Positions 11,101-43,619 of a stretch of 53,883 bases of DNA are shown here, piece after piece. Position 1 is the stretch's first letter. Each line of letters begins with the position of its first letter. Below the pieces are notes generated by a model that did not search any database, was not told the origin of the DNA, and was given only the letters and a program-made list of their open reading frames with translations. Source of the stretch: Priapulus caudatus (lineage: Eukaryota; Priapulida; Priapulimorpha; Priapulimorphida; Priapulidae); contig NW_014577152.1 in NCBI RefSeq assembly GCF_000485595.1, positions 389,553 to 443,435 of the forward strand, read 5' to 3'. The position numbers and the translations under genes were made by a program.

Positions 11101-11481
11101 AAATAACAAGAGAGAAAGAGAGAAGGGGGGAGATAGCAACTGGGGGAGTGGGACAGACAACAAGCGAGAGTATTATAATAATAAACCTATCAGCGATACA
11201 AAAATGACGTTCGCGTCCACTGTATTCTACTTCGTAAATTTCTGTATTTTCTACTTCTGTATTTTAAATCTTACCTTGCCAAATTTTCTCCTCAATTGCA
11301 GTTGTCCGTACAGGCAGTGAAAGACTACAACAGAGGTCGTACGTACCTGAGTGACATCGCTAACAGAGAGAGTGTGCCCGTGTTTGATGACGTCACCGAG
11401 GCAGTGCACTGTGTCATTGCCAAGGTCAAGGCCTCGGCCGCGAACAATATCAGTAGCGTCGCAGCGACGTGCATGCTGTGA
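721..11481 (+). CDS. EF-hand / tandem nucleoside 2-deoxyribosyltransferase-like protein (5' partial gene)
   Basis: Spliced gene. Exons: 721-830, 973-1087, (one missing), 2572-2663, 2896-2949, 3335-3413, 3895-3976, 4458-4661, 6647-6839, 8164-8266, 8480-8585, 8720-8846, 10969-11052, 11302-11481 (TGA 11479-11481). Every listed junction is AG/GT and phase-compatible except 1087 to 2572, where an exon of length 2 mod 3 must be missing. About 509 residues are visible and the start codon lies off the left edge. Order: EF-hand-like pair, deoxyribosyltransferase-like domain 1, EF-hand, domain 2. Animal proteins of the Raw/OLRN-1 type share the VFLGGSCNPTTWR and AIKDYNRGR blocks (recalled, not searched). 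Enzymatic activity is not established for that family as far as I know; a nucleotide or ADP-ribose-derivative ligand is inference. Many introns hold transposons. Confidence 0.85.
1312..1790 (+). repeat. Dispersed repeat R1, internally deleted copy
   Basis: Starts TTTTTAGCTCATCTGAC, contains a CGTGCGTCCG-type array and GGTCAAAGGTCAAAGGTCA, and matches the copies at 9628, 48035 and 49752. Its right end (TAGTTTTTGCCTGCGTTA) matches the far end of the 49752 copy, so about 450 bp are missing inside. Confidence 0.7.
2572..4661 (+). CDS. Gene A deoxyribosyltransferase-like domain 1 (five exons)
   Basis: Exons 2572-2663, 2896-2949, 3335-3413, 3895-3976 and 4458-4661 read in one frame: FLGGSCNPTTWRKDTAIPFL, then NITFYNPQVPHWEPELLEVE, DQAKEASEVLFFVVDNETRG, VSSIIEISYYAG, RRAIIVVLKPFQRPGVIIRD and a final helical segment with LLERQCIPVFSDIYRALVCT. 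This is a Rossmann-like fold beginning with a strand and a GG turn. The E in SSIIEISYY sits where nucleoside 2-deoxyribosyltransferases have the catalytic glutamate (inference by position). At 4661 the frame could stop at TGA 4663-4665, but a strong GTGAGT donor at 4662 joins in phase to the EF-hand exon at 6647, which I prefer. Read-through would give a short isoform with domain 1 only. Confidence 0.82.
3500..3803. mobile_element. Family-A palindromic element with 9-bp TSD in gene A intron
   Basis: 304 bp, GCTCATAGGG to CTATCAGC, flanked by GTTACTTTG at 3491-3499 and 3804-3812. Inverted ends of about 75 bp; interior has several TTAGGG-type units. It sits in the intron between exons 3335-3413 and 3895-3976. 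Confidence 0.88.
4108..4167. repeat. 8-bp tandem repeat (CACATTAG)n
   Basis: About seven head-to-tail copies in a gene A intron, next to a GT-rich tract (4020-4075). Confidence 0.9.
4902..5357. mobile_element. Palindromic element bearing a 16-bp minisatellite
   Basis: Perfect 17-bp inverted ends CCCTATAGACCGAAGGT (4902-4918) and its complement (5341-5357). Seven exact copies of GACCGAAGGTCCGATA run 4909-5020, starting inside the left end. Also contains CA/GA tracts. No clear target duplication. Confidence 0.7.
6214..6631. mobile_element. hAT-like non-autonomous element, copy 1
   Basis: Left end CAGGGTGCGAAATTAAC, right end TTAATTTCTACCCCTG (imperfect inverted repeat, hAT-like CAGGG termini). 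Same family as 32613-32956. An internal block of about 81 bp is duplicated in tandem (6253-6333, 6334-6414). Confidence 0.75.
6647..6839 (+). CDS. Gene A exon with canonical EF-hand
   Basis: The exon reads TLRESFFFIDSTNSGFLDLN, ELCLAYRSATSTEFNPEWLD and on to a second helix-loop with FTFEEFCCIWVEFRLQ. The 12-residue loop DSTNSGFLDLNE has D1, T3, S5, G6, D9 and E12, a normal calcium-binding EF-hand. The exon starts with one base that completes the ATC codon begun at 4660-4661 and ends on a whole codon. Its 3' splice site lies only 15 bp downstream of a hAT-like insertion that ends at 6631. Confidence 0.82.
7163..7888. mobile_element. Fold-back element with about 340-bp arms
   Basis: Arms 7163-7502 and 7551-7888 are near-identical inverted copies around a 48-bp centre. 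Flanked by ATTTTACT at 7155-7162 and 7889-7896, suggesting an 8-bp target duplication. Lies in the gene A intron 6840-8163. Small ORFs here are mirror images of each other, not genes. Confidence 0.85.
8164..8266 (+). CDS. Gene A linker exon (uncertain)
   Basis: 103 bp bounded by GCATAG and GTAAGT. Taken in phase with its neighbours it adds ASHRWPMARFIM and a hydrophobic stretch ending LYTLSVF, an unusual composition for a cytosolic linker. The phases fit exactly (enters on a whole codon, leaves one base), which is the main support. In another frame the same exon reads ALYNVYYNGLHSTECWPDFP, so the exon or its frame may be misassigned. Confidence 0.45.
8480..11481 (+). CDS. Gene A deoxyribosyltransferase-like domain 2 and C terminus (four exons)
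   Basis: Exons 8480-8585, 8720-8846, 10969-11052 and 11302-11481 give KEVYLGGTCMQSDWKREAIT, LIRKHGVTYYECLP, ENCKVLLYVIPPDARALFLM, AEASYFIGRKKNLVLCVKYL, VKDYNRGRTYLSDIANRESV and PVFDDVTEAVHCVIAKVKAS, ending ATCML-stop at 11481. It is a diverged second copy of domain 1: LGGTC against LGGSC, VLLYVIP against VLFFVVD, and a glutamate in LMAEASYF against IIEISYY. VLLYVIPPDARAL has lost the D-x-x-T-R of domain 1. The 2.1 kb intron 8847-10968 holds a tiny palindromic element, a dispersed repeat and a tRNA-like SINE. Confidence 0.83.
9231..9300. mobile_element. 70-bp palindromic mini-element with 7-bp TSD
   Basis: AGGAGTCTATCAAT and ATTGATAGACTCCT arms around AT-rich spacer; flanked by ATAATAT at 9224-9230 and 9301-9307. 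Confidence 0.8.
9628..10180 (+). repeat. Dispersed repeat R1, copy 2
   Basis: Close match to copy 1 over the first 370 bp and to the 48-50 kb copies further on (CTTTATTGAAAGGACCATGA, then AGGATTAAACAT). In the gene A intron 8847-10968, same strand as the other copies. Confidence 0.75.
10255..10325 (+). repeat. tRNA-derived SINE-like head
   Basis: TAGCCGAACGG (10263-10273) resembles a Pol III A box and GGATCGAATAC (10306-10316) a B box, 43 bp apart as in a tRNA. Sequence between does not fold convincingly as a functional tRNA, so a SINE or decayed tRNA is more likely. Confidence 0.45.
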
Positions 11482-12502
11482 TCAAGATGAGGAAGAGGAC
11501 GATGTGGCAGCTAGCCATCCCGCTTCACCCTACGTACACGACGCGTTCCCCTCAACGTATGTTACAGAGATGGGGTCGTGGGATGGTGTTACTGCTGAGA
11601 GATGAGGATGAGGATTATGTGGCAGCTAACGATTCCGCTATACCACGTATACGGCGCCCTCCCTCCACGTATGATGTGGTCGTGGGATGGTTTTACTCAT
11701 GAGAGATGTAGAGTATTGTTTTAGTCATGTGTGTGTGTTTTTCTATTTGACAATGATTCGAGTGATGTCCATTCGAAATACAGGATAGGATCATGTTAGT
11801 ATGTATCGTCACCACAGTAACTTTCCCTTTATTATATATAATCAACGTGCCATATATGTAGTAGCATTGCTCAAGCACATGTCTGGTGATATAAGGTGAG
11901 AGACAAATCAGTGCCAAATATAAGTATTCCGTTGATGGATCAGTGTGGAAATGATCTTTTGATGTGATAACGGATCAGCACCATTATACAGTGGTGAAGT
12001 GAGTTTATGATAATGTTACAGAAGTGTGCTGTCTCTGAATGCTGGTACAGAACAGCTTCTATAAATCATTCGTAATGGGCATCGTTATTTAATGATCCGT
12101 TGCCTGGTTGATGCGAGTTTAGTAAACATGAAAGTGTTTCCGATGATTTGCCAGCATTCAGTGTATCAGGAGTCTATCAATATTCTAGATTATCTATTGA
12201 TAGACTCCTGAGTGTATGGTTAAGAGAAGCACACCTGGGGCAACCTTATTGTTTGATGTGCAATGTTCTGCATTGGGATTTTTTGTGTACATTCCGCGTA
12301 TCTGCATGCAGACGTTGCAATTTCACCTAGCAGAAAACAACGATGGCATTTCGATTCTAACTTAGTTAATGCTATATATCTTACTATGCCAAAACACAGG
12401 GGTCCAGTAATTTGTTTGACAACGGGCCCCAGGTTCTTGTAACTCCAGCATCTGTTCAAAGTATTTTTGTTTAGGAATATTTGTAAAAATGCTGAAAATA
12501 AA
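11482..12502 (+). terminator. Gene A 3' UTR with candidate poly(A) signal
   Basis: No further open frame after the stop at 11479-11481. The first AATAAA on the + strand with a plausible position is 12497-12502, giving a 3' UTR of about 1 kb. A 44-bp palindromic insertion lies within it at 12167-12210. Confidence 0.5.
12167..12210. mobile_element. 44-bp palindromic mini-element with 7-bp TSD
   Basis: Begins CAGGAGTCTATCAAT, ends ATTGATAGACTCCTG; flanked by AGTGTAT at 12160-12166 and 12211-12217. Same termini as 9231-9300. In the gene A 3' UTR. Confidence 0.85.
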
Positions 12503-12626
12503 GCATTATACATGCCCAAACCAAAATAGATACCTTTTGCACTAACTTAAAAGTTCAATACTTTTTACAAGTTTTATAATAGAATACACACTGATATGAA
12601 ACCACTGGAATACACTTTACAATGTT

Positions 12627-15600
12627 TTTATTTGTTGTAAACAGTTACATACAAGGGCTCTATATATGCAAACAGCAACGGCAATGTACATCTGTCTGTC
12701 ACCCATTTAAATGCGATATAAAACAACAGCAATGAAACTCGCATGCCTGTGTTCAAATCACGTACTACTCTGTGTGAACCATATACAAGTTGCCCTATAT
12801 CACATCACATCTGCATCGGCTATGTGCTAATGTCAGGTATAAATGACTCGTGAAGCCTGTTCCAATTACGTATACAACTGTTACCGGAACAATGTTCACA
12901 CGATACTGCAGAGTATTATAGTGAATGTACAAAACATGTGACAGAGATACACTGGCAAGTAATTAAGCTAGTAGGCCTGTCTTTGAAATATCACTTGTTC
13001 CTTGTAATGTTTCTGTACATCAAGGGTCGCGTGATCAATGAGCGATTCATCGTGACGAAATGATCAACTCGCACCTGAACGATTTTCGTGAGCCCAACAT
13101 TATTTTCGCGGCTACGTGATGTGATGTAACACAGGGCACAGGGAGACCACCCGCGCCACGTGCAACCCTAATACTGGTACATACAGTGCTAACGAGTCGT
13201 CACCGAAAACTGATCGGTGGCGGGCAGCCGCGATTTATTTCAACCGCACATTGCCAAACACGAGTTCCGTACGGTAACTGAAATGCACAACTTCGCATAT
13301 TCACAAATTTCCTATTTAATATTAAACGATCACACGGAACCAAATTGTACAATAATAATAGCAAGTTGCGTGGAGAAGAGCAGAGACCGAGTGTTGTCCG
13401 CCAGACAGCATTGCCTGTGTTACCTGTGCCACCGGGTAGGTGTGCTCATACGCAAACAGATGTGTGTGTGTGTGTGCATGTGCGTGTGTGTGCTCGCCAT
13501 CGTAACGTTAAGTTCACGCACATATCGTTCATAGTGAGAAATAAACGCACGAACATCCATTAAATACAGAAAGAGATAAAACTACCACGAAAACGACCAT
13601 TTCGAACGTGTGCACGTGTGTGGATGAACTGGGTTGTGTGATATACCTTTTTTAGCCGCCTGTTCTCAATAGCAACACAGAGCTGTGACTGACAAACCCT
13701 GTCTAAACAACAACGAATATAAGCCAGTAAAATTTGCATGGCACAATCAACGTGCTGAAAATTAAAACAAAATTCTGAAGTTCTCACACTTGAGATAACT
13801 GCAGTGCTGATGACAATAGACGCTCTCTACCGCGCGACAGCTCATATCCAGCATCCGGTTGTAACAGTGTACGGATTCGCTTCAGATTATTGCATCACAG
13901 GAGCCAGGATTGCACGACGGCGCACCCAGACAATAATATATAATCCAACTAGAACAGAGAAGATCACTAAAATATCGATACAGCGAGTCTACGAATCTGC
14001 ACAAGTATGACAGACCCTAGCCAAAGGTGAACTAGTATGAAGCTGAACATGCCTGAGCTGAGGTTCGGTCGGTGGCCACGAGGGGGCAGTCTCGTCCGGC
14101 CACACAACTTCTCCCCTTCCTACAGACATGCGCGCAACAATCACAATGAAACGAATAGCCGAAATACAAAGCACACTGGAAAACGATTACAGTGTCAAAC
14201 ACAACGCCAAGACGGGCACTAGGGCTCTCTCATTAACGTGACAACTCTGCAGCTGCAACAGGGGGCGCTAGCAGAGCTGCCTTGTCTATCTCCTCCTCCT
14301 CACCGCCCGTCATTAGACATGAGGGCTCGTCGTCCGCCCGCCAGGCTCGCATCATATGCGGCCTCTAACGCGACGGCCACGGCGCGGCATGTCACGGGGC
14401 ATAGACACGCCACGCCAGTGCACACCAGGGGGCACCCGATGTCACAAACTCATCATCAAAAGGAGCACTTCACCTCTTCAGCCGACGTGGTGCACCGAAA
14501 TGCACGTTGTCGGGGGGGACCTGGAACTGTTGTTACTTCCTCAGGTCAATGCAAGTTTTTTTCTTCTTGCTTGCAGATTAATCTAAAATGGGAGAGTTGG
14601 GTAGAGCGACCTGGTAACGTTACCAAGCCTCCTGGCAGTTGAGACATTCTTGCCTCATGGATTGTTGATGGTGCTATACGCTCTACCCACGTACAGTCCA
14701 AAGGGCATTTACAACAAGAACCTCTTATTCTCGTTTAGCGAACCGTTTGCCCAATTACCTTTTCACTGTGCATACAAATAATGCCTAGGCCACCAATGAA
14801 TGCTAGCTAAATAGTTGACATAGCATTGGCCACACCTTGATGACGACTGGCAAGGACAAGATCAAACTTGTGCCAGCACTGTAGTTGACATTAAACCTGG
14901 AAGTGCAATTATATGCAGTGAGGATTGCACCAATGCCACTTGCCATTACGCATTTATCCTTTATCGCACTGATGGCATTCTACATCAGTATACTAGTAGT
15001 CTAGTAGTGTTTGATTAAATCAAACATCCACTAAGACCGCCTATCTAGTTTCCCATGAAGGGCTCGGCAAGGTCTTGGTTTGTAGCACAGATGAGGTAAG
15101 GTTCAGACTATACATTAATCTCCTGATCTCTGAGCTCTTATCTAGCATAGACAACAATGTTTTTAAATAATTTCCTTTCGTGCCTTTACTTTGTACTTTT
15201 GCACACTAAAGGTAATCATTCTTATATTGCCTTAACTGACTGCCATGGCAATTTCACATAGCAGCTATGAATGGCTCATACTGCCAAATATCAGCAACAG
15301 ATTCCTATGCTCTTTCACCAGCAGCAACAACGGGTCATGATGAAATGCAAGACAAATGCAACATGTTACAATAACATGAATCCACGTGTCGCAACAACCA
15401 ATGCCCGTGTTTTACAGAGCATGTGCGCCATGCCATCATTACAATATTATTTCCTCCTGACATGCGCTAACACTGCTCATGTTACGGCACCATTAAAACA
15501 GCAACAGCCTCGTCCTTTACCAGACAATATCCCGATGTTAAAATGTTTCATTATCTGGTTTTATAACAGCATCACTCACGAAACAAAATGCTCAACGTAA

Positions 15601-16588
15601 CAAATTTTTTCTAGCAGTGTCATCAGGTACAAGCCGATGGTTTTCGATAAGACAACTGCAATGTGACCGATTTACATTCACTGCCATCTATCATGAAGGA
15701 TCCCCTTCAGGATCTGTGACAACCAAATGGTGCAGTGATTGTTTTGCAAAAAGATCAGTAAAATCTAAGAGTTGAGTGGATAGAGGACAGACATGACCTT
15801 ACCAACTTCTAGCATATTATACAGCCGACGGAGAGGACAGCATAACAGCTTTAACACATTATAACATCCATTCGAATGGAAGGGGGTCAAATGAATGTAC
15901 CCTATGCTGTTTCGTTGCAACAAGTTTGTACAATAGTCACCATCACATCTTGAGGACTTTGTTTATTTAATACAGGGACTATGCTTCCCCTTTAAAACCA
16001 AGCCCCATCTACCGTGGTCATGCAGCTGTGTGCAAGCCACAAATCTGAGTAATTCCATCTTTACTATTTCCTTACTTTGTTCGTGAAGGGTTAAGAACGT
16101 AGAACAATTACACCTCCAACAGGCAACCAAAGTGTGGTAATTTCTTCATGGATAAACATGCATGCCTGAGCAGAAAAGCAAACACATCTTCTTATGCCTA
16201 CACCAAATATCATCGGTCTGCAATTACAGTAATAGACTTCCCCAAACCAATCTTCTGATACTATTTCTTATCACCACAGTATGCCATAGCAATAACCACT
16301 TGTTATAGAATGTTACACTTTTGTACCATTTTGCCAATACCGTGTAGTATAGATCACTCTCCACAGAAATCTACGTACCACGAGCTCCCTTACAGCAACC
16401 GACTTTCCGCATTCATACCATTTTTCGTTGATCCTGCCTTCAATCACGATACCACGAGCCATTCTTTACATACCGGAGACAAAGCACCAGCATCTTAACC
16501 TTCGACAGACTTCCGACCCAGCCGCTTCTTTGCGACATGCAGACAAACCCAGAGCAGGCAGAGATTCCCTGCTTCCCATTGCCAAACT
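12627..16588 (-). other. PRRC2 3' UTR / downstream flank, no other gene seen
   Basis: No frame in this stretch looks coding on either strand. Minus-strand AATAAA signals (TTTATT on +) occur at 15962-15967, 13234-13239 and 12627-12632, so the 3' UTR may be about 0.6 kb or as long as 4 kb. The stretch contains none of the repeat families I recognise elsewhere, which fits transcribed UTR better than intergenic filler. GC-rich patch at 14.2-14.5 kb. Confidence 0.4.
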
Positions 16589-39481
<22,893 letters not shown>

Positions 39482-40584
39482 CTGACACAACACTCATTGA
39501 CGTGGTGGCCCTGTACCCGTTGAACGGTCTGCACACAGTGCTGCGACATACAAAGAAAGTTACGTTGCTAGTGTGTAAGCCTCGATACTGACAGTTAAAG
39601 AAATATTTTCACTTTGAAGTGAATATACATAACAGGGTGATATACACTAAAAGTGAACACTTATTATGTATCACAGAAATATCCATAATACAAATGATGT
39701 TGTGCTTGTTTGTGGAGTGAGTTGTATTTAAGGGTTATAATACAGTAATTAATACTGTTGGTTACATAACAACTTTCATAAAGTAACTATGGTATGAGCA
39801 TTAACATTTGCATCTCATCATAAAAATGGGAACTAATAAATGACCTGTGCTTGGTACATATATATAATAACACTCAAGCTAGTCAGTTAACTTCCAACTA
39901 ACTAGTTGTTGAATAACTTTTATTGTAAATGACAGTGCACAATAACTTGGCAATGGGAAAAAAACTAGACAAGGCAAAATCAAGGTATAACATGAAATAA
40001 GGTAACATAACAGGGAGGGGAATTTGTATGAAACAATATAATATTTAAATCTAAATGAGGCAAATCTGCATGTTTCAATTTATAAATACAATGAATTTAT
40101 AACAATGTTTTCAGTCACATTTACTGCAATAGTTCCTATTTCCAGTAGTTGTATTGTATGCAAGGAGGGCACTGTCAAAACAAGTGTGTTAGCTAAGCAG
40201 TTGCGATTTAGAAGTAAAAGAAATGCAGTGTCGGTAGCTGTTATTATTTTACGACAGAAATCCTTGTCATTTCTACAGGCAACTCTCAGTGTGGGTAGTT
40301 TTTTAATGGATATGTGTAGAATTTGAGTAATTAATATTAACATGGAACGGTTCTCGACTACATACTTTAGTTGCTTTAATTCTTTATATATTCAATGAGG
40401 CTATATAAATGCAATATTATAAATATACAATCAGTGAATCACTCATACAATGTAATAAAATGGAATTGAAATAACATAGTTAGAAGACAAAGAGGACGAT
40501 GTACATGAACTGATAAGTTTTAAAAAGACCGACTGTCTGCAAGTGGCAAAAACTCAAAACTCATCCCAATACAGTGTCACTGTC

Positions 40585-40725
40585 GCTGAAGGGGTCGTTG
40601 TCGTATATGTAGTACCCGAGGTGTCGGCGAGTATGTCGCCTACGCCTACTCCCTAACCCTAACCATATCAAATAGTTACCTCGGGTACATATTATAAGCC
40701 ATTATACGACAACGACCCTTTGTGC
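40585..40725. mobile_element. Family-B palindromic element, first of a tandem pair
   Basis: Begins GCTGAAGGGGTCGTTGTCG and ends ACGACAACGACCCTTTGTGC. Flanked by GTCACTGTC at 40576-40584 and 40726-40734. Interior includes CCTAACCCTAACC. Lies in PRRC2 intron 1. Confidence 0.82.
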
Positions 40726-40734
40726 GTCACTGTC

Positions 40735-40964
40735 GCACGAAGGGTCGTTGTCGTATCAGGTACTATACATATATATGTACCCGAGGTAGTTTTAGGATGT
40801 TTAGTATTATGTTTATATTTTTATATGAGGTATGTTTAGGGTTAGGGTTAGGGTACACTTCTGTAGTACAAGTCTGGTACACTTTGTGTATACATATACC
40901 TCGGGTACATATATCATTAATGACATTATATGTAGTACCTGATACGACAACGACCCCCTTCAGC
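40735..40964. mobile_element. Family-B palindromic element, second of a tandem pair
   Basis: Begins GCACGAAGGGTCGTTGTCG and ends ACGACAACGACCCCCTTCAGC. Flanked by GTCACTGTC (40726-40734) and GTCACTGTA (40965-40973). Interior includes GGGTTAGGGTTAGGG. Confidence 0.82.
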
Positions 40965-41056
40965 GTCACTGTAAGTACGGAAAAATACACTTACAACAAA
41001 AATATCAGGAGTTTTATCAATTGACAACTAAATTAAATTCAAAACGGCAACGACGT

Positions 41057-41340
41057 GGTTCAAGGATAGAGAACATGGGTCCCAATAAAACTAATGTCAT
41101 TTACATCAATATAAATATAATATCATATCAATATAATAGGTTAGGGTTATGGTTAGGGTTAGGGTTAGAATTAGGGGTACAAGTAGCGTTTACACACCCA
41201 TGTCGTGAGTTTGGTTAGGGTTAGGGTTAGGGTTAGGGTTAGGGTTTTTAAACCTGGGGTTGTCAAATAGGAATGGGCCGAATTAGGGTTAGGGTTAGGC
41301 ACATTGGTTTTATTGGGACCCATGTTCTCTACCCTTGGGC
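41057..41340. mobile_element. Family-C element with perfect 9-bp TSD
   Basis: Inverted ends of about 38 bp containing AGAGAACATGGGTCCC; flanked by CAACGACGT at 41048-41056 and 41341-41349. Interior is TTAGGG-type repeat plus a nested small element (41177-41279). In PRRC2 intron 1, 380 bp from exon 1. Confidence 0.88.
41177..41279. mobile_element. Family-D mini-element with GGTTAG array, copy 1
   Basis: 103 bp from GTACAAGTAGCG to GGAATGGGCC, with 9-bp duplication GAATTAGGG (41168-41176, 41280-41288). Nested inside the family-C element. Five GGTTAG units. Confidence 0.88.
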
Positions 41341-41719
41341 CAACGACGTAGCTGTTTGAGTAAAACTAAGTAAAATTTACTTCACTGTCATGCGTAATTC
41401 AGCCATGATATCGACTAATGAGTAATGTACGTTGTATAGTACGACGTGCCTAGCCATTTATTTCATACATGAGGGACGGCAAGAGATAGACAAAACAAAA
41501 GTGTGATTTTCATCAATATTCAACACCGACAATCACTTAAAACCACTGGGATACTGAACATAACATTAATTTTTATGCTTTGTGGTGTGGAGACGAATAC
41601 GTCGCATAGACCCCGAAATAACCATTGCCGACGAAAGATGTCAATGAACTCAAGATTCAGAAAATTGTCATTTTTCTCCATCCCGCTAAACGATAACGCC
41701 GACATATAAATGTACTTAC

Positions 41720-41888
41720 CTAGGACCGTTCTGATGGGTGATATCTTTAGATAGGAATAAACTCCTAAACGAAGAAACTCAAGGACGGATGGGTTGAGAT
41801 TTCCTCGGATAAATTGTTAAGACGCACCAAAGCTACTCTCCCCAAAATGGCGTACGCGCATAAATAATGAGTGTCTGCGATGACGTCA
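41720..41888 (-). promoter_or_regulatory. PRRC2 noncoding exon 1 and proximal promoter
   Basis: On the minus strand a strong GTAAGT donor lies at 41719-41714, so a leader exon ends at 41720 and splices to the acceptor at 39483-39482. The minus-strand leader up to about 41850 contains no ATG. Just upstream are a palindromic CRE/ATF site TGACGTCA at 41881-41888 and a YY1-like AAAATGGCG at 41844-41852. The transcription start itself cannot be placed. Assignment rests on the donor, the ATG-free leader and the clustered motifs. Confidence 0.5.
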
Positions 41889-43528
41889 CGTAAAGGGTAG
41901 CAGCAGGTTTTATGGCAGGTTACGGCCAGAACGTTACGAAATTCAGCTATAATATGTCAATACTGCACCATGCATATATATCATTTACGGTTCTCTTTTT
42001 TGTGCTATCAATAAAAAAAAACAGGCGAATATAGTAAAATGTAACATTATGTGAGAATGCGGTATTATTACTATTAATGCATAAAATGATTTCATCCTTC
42101 TCGTGACGGCGCTATGAACTATGGGAAGCATTGCTTCTCGTACGAACAAAGAGCGACAGCGTCAAACAAACTTCTGTCGACCTTTTCACCGGGTCTTGTT
42201 CTCGTCGTGCGCATTTAGCTGAACGTTTAGTCATTTATTTTCGGCTTTTTTTAGTAACCTGATGAAAACGAATTGTTATCGGTATTATCAGTGGATAGCC
42301 ATATCCGATGCCATTTCCATCCGATTCCTTATAGAACTAAGTGGTTCGATTTTACATCCCAAAAATATAAATGAATGACAACGTAGATACCGGTAGTTAT
42401 CATGTCTTTATATTCTTTAAACGTTAAATTGTTTTAAATCTATGCCTTCATAGTTATGCTAATAAAAAAATGAAATCTGGAAAAATGAGTCGTTTGATCA
42501 ACGGATCATAATTATGATAAATATATACAAACGCGTGTGATATATGGCTTCACCATCATGATGTGTAAAGCAATTCTATTTCCCTCGCATTCGTTCTCTG
42601 CTTTCTACGAAACTATGTACTTTGGTGGGCAGCTAGAGCGAGAACATAACTCTATTAAGGTGTGTAAATCACTGAGCTGTATCTTATTGTTTTAATGTTT
42701 TTATACACACTCAGCTCAATGGCACAACTTGAGCCGTCATCCGTGAGAAGAACATGAAAACGAAAATCCTGTTTATCCAAATTATTTATAAATTAATAAA
42801 TATTACGATCTAATGTGTTTTTAAACTACAAATAACTACTGTATAAATATATACAACATGTATGAAATAATAAAAATAGTGATACTGGATTAGTAAAATA
42901 TTTGAGAGAGGGCAGCACAATGCAAGCAGCCGCCATGTTCTTCACGTCTTGTGTTTGGATAATCATTTGTTTGAAGAGTGAAAATGTCTTATCTTTACTA
43001 ATTAACTGATCCAGGGCCGTTTAAAAATTGTTCGGTATGTTTAGTGATACTTTATTTTATGGTTTCGTTCTAAGAATTTTCACGTGCTCTGAAACTAAAG
43101 AAGATGCGGGTCTGATCCGGTTCAAAATGGTTTGCTTTTTCGCACTGGCACTAGCGGTGTTTGTACAGTACACCTAACACAATGACTCCGCATGATTTCG
43201 ACTATAATGGGCAAGATCTTAGTTTAGTTGAATTTTCTGAACACCGTAATCGTACGATAGAGTTCTTCGTAGTGTGTTACATCATGCACAGAGCCTACCT
43301 AGTAATAATATTACTATCCACCCCTAGCTCCAAGAAACGGTATTGCTAGGGTTAGAATACCGTTTCAAACATTGGCTGCAGCTAAACACGTAGTTGTCTT
43401 ATTTGCCAAGTATCGCCAAAGAACACTTCACATGTGATATACCAAATGAATCAGTATACATCCACCTTATTGTAACCATCAGTGCGCTACGATGCGCTGG
43501 GTACTTACGGGGTTACAGCGACTTTTTG

Positions 43529-43619
43529 GTACAAGTAGCGTTTACACACCCATGTCGTGAGTTTGGTTAGGGTTAGGGTTAGGGTTTTTAAACCTGGGGT
43601 TGTCAAATAGGAATGGGCC
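43529..43619. mobile_element. Family-D mini-element with GGTTAG array, copy 2
   Basis: 91 bp, same ends as copy 1, with 9-bp duplication GACTTTTTG (43520-43528, 43620-43628). Differs from copy 1 only by having three GGTTAG units instead of five. Confidence 0.88.

Noticed and set aside
41140-41280. True telomere end or telomere fusion
   Set aside because: The TTAGGG-type repeats are short and lie inside elements with target duplications.
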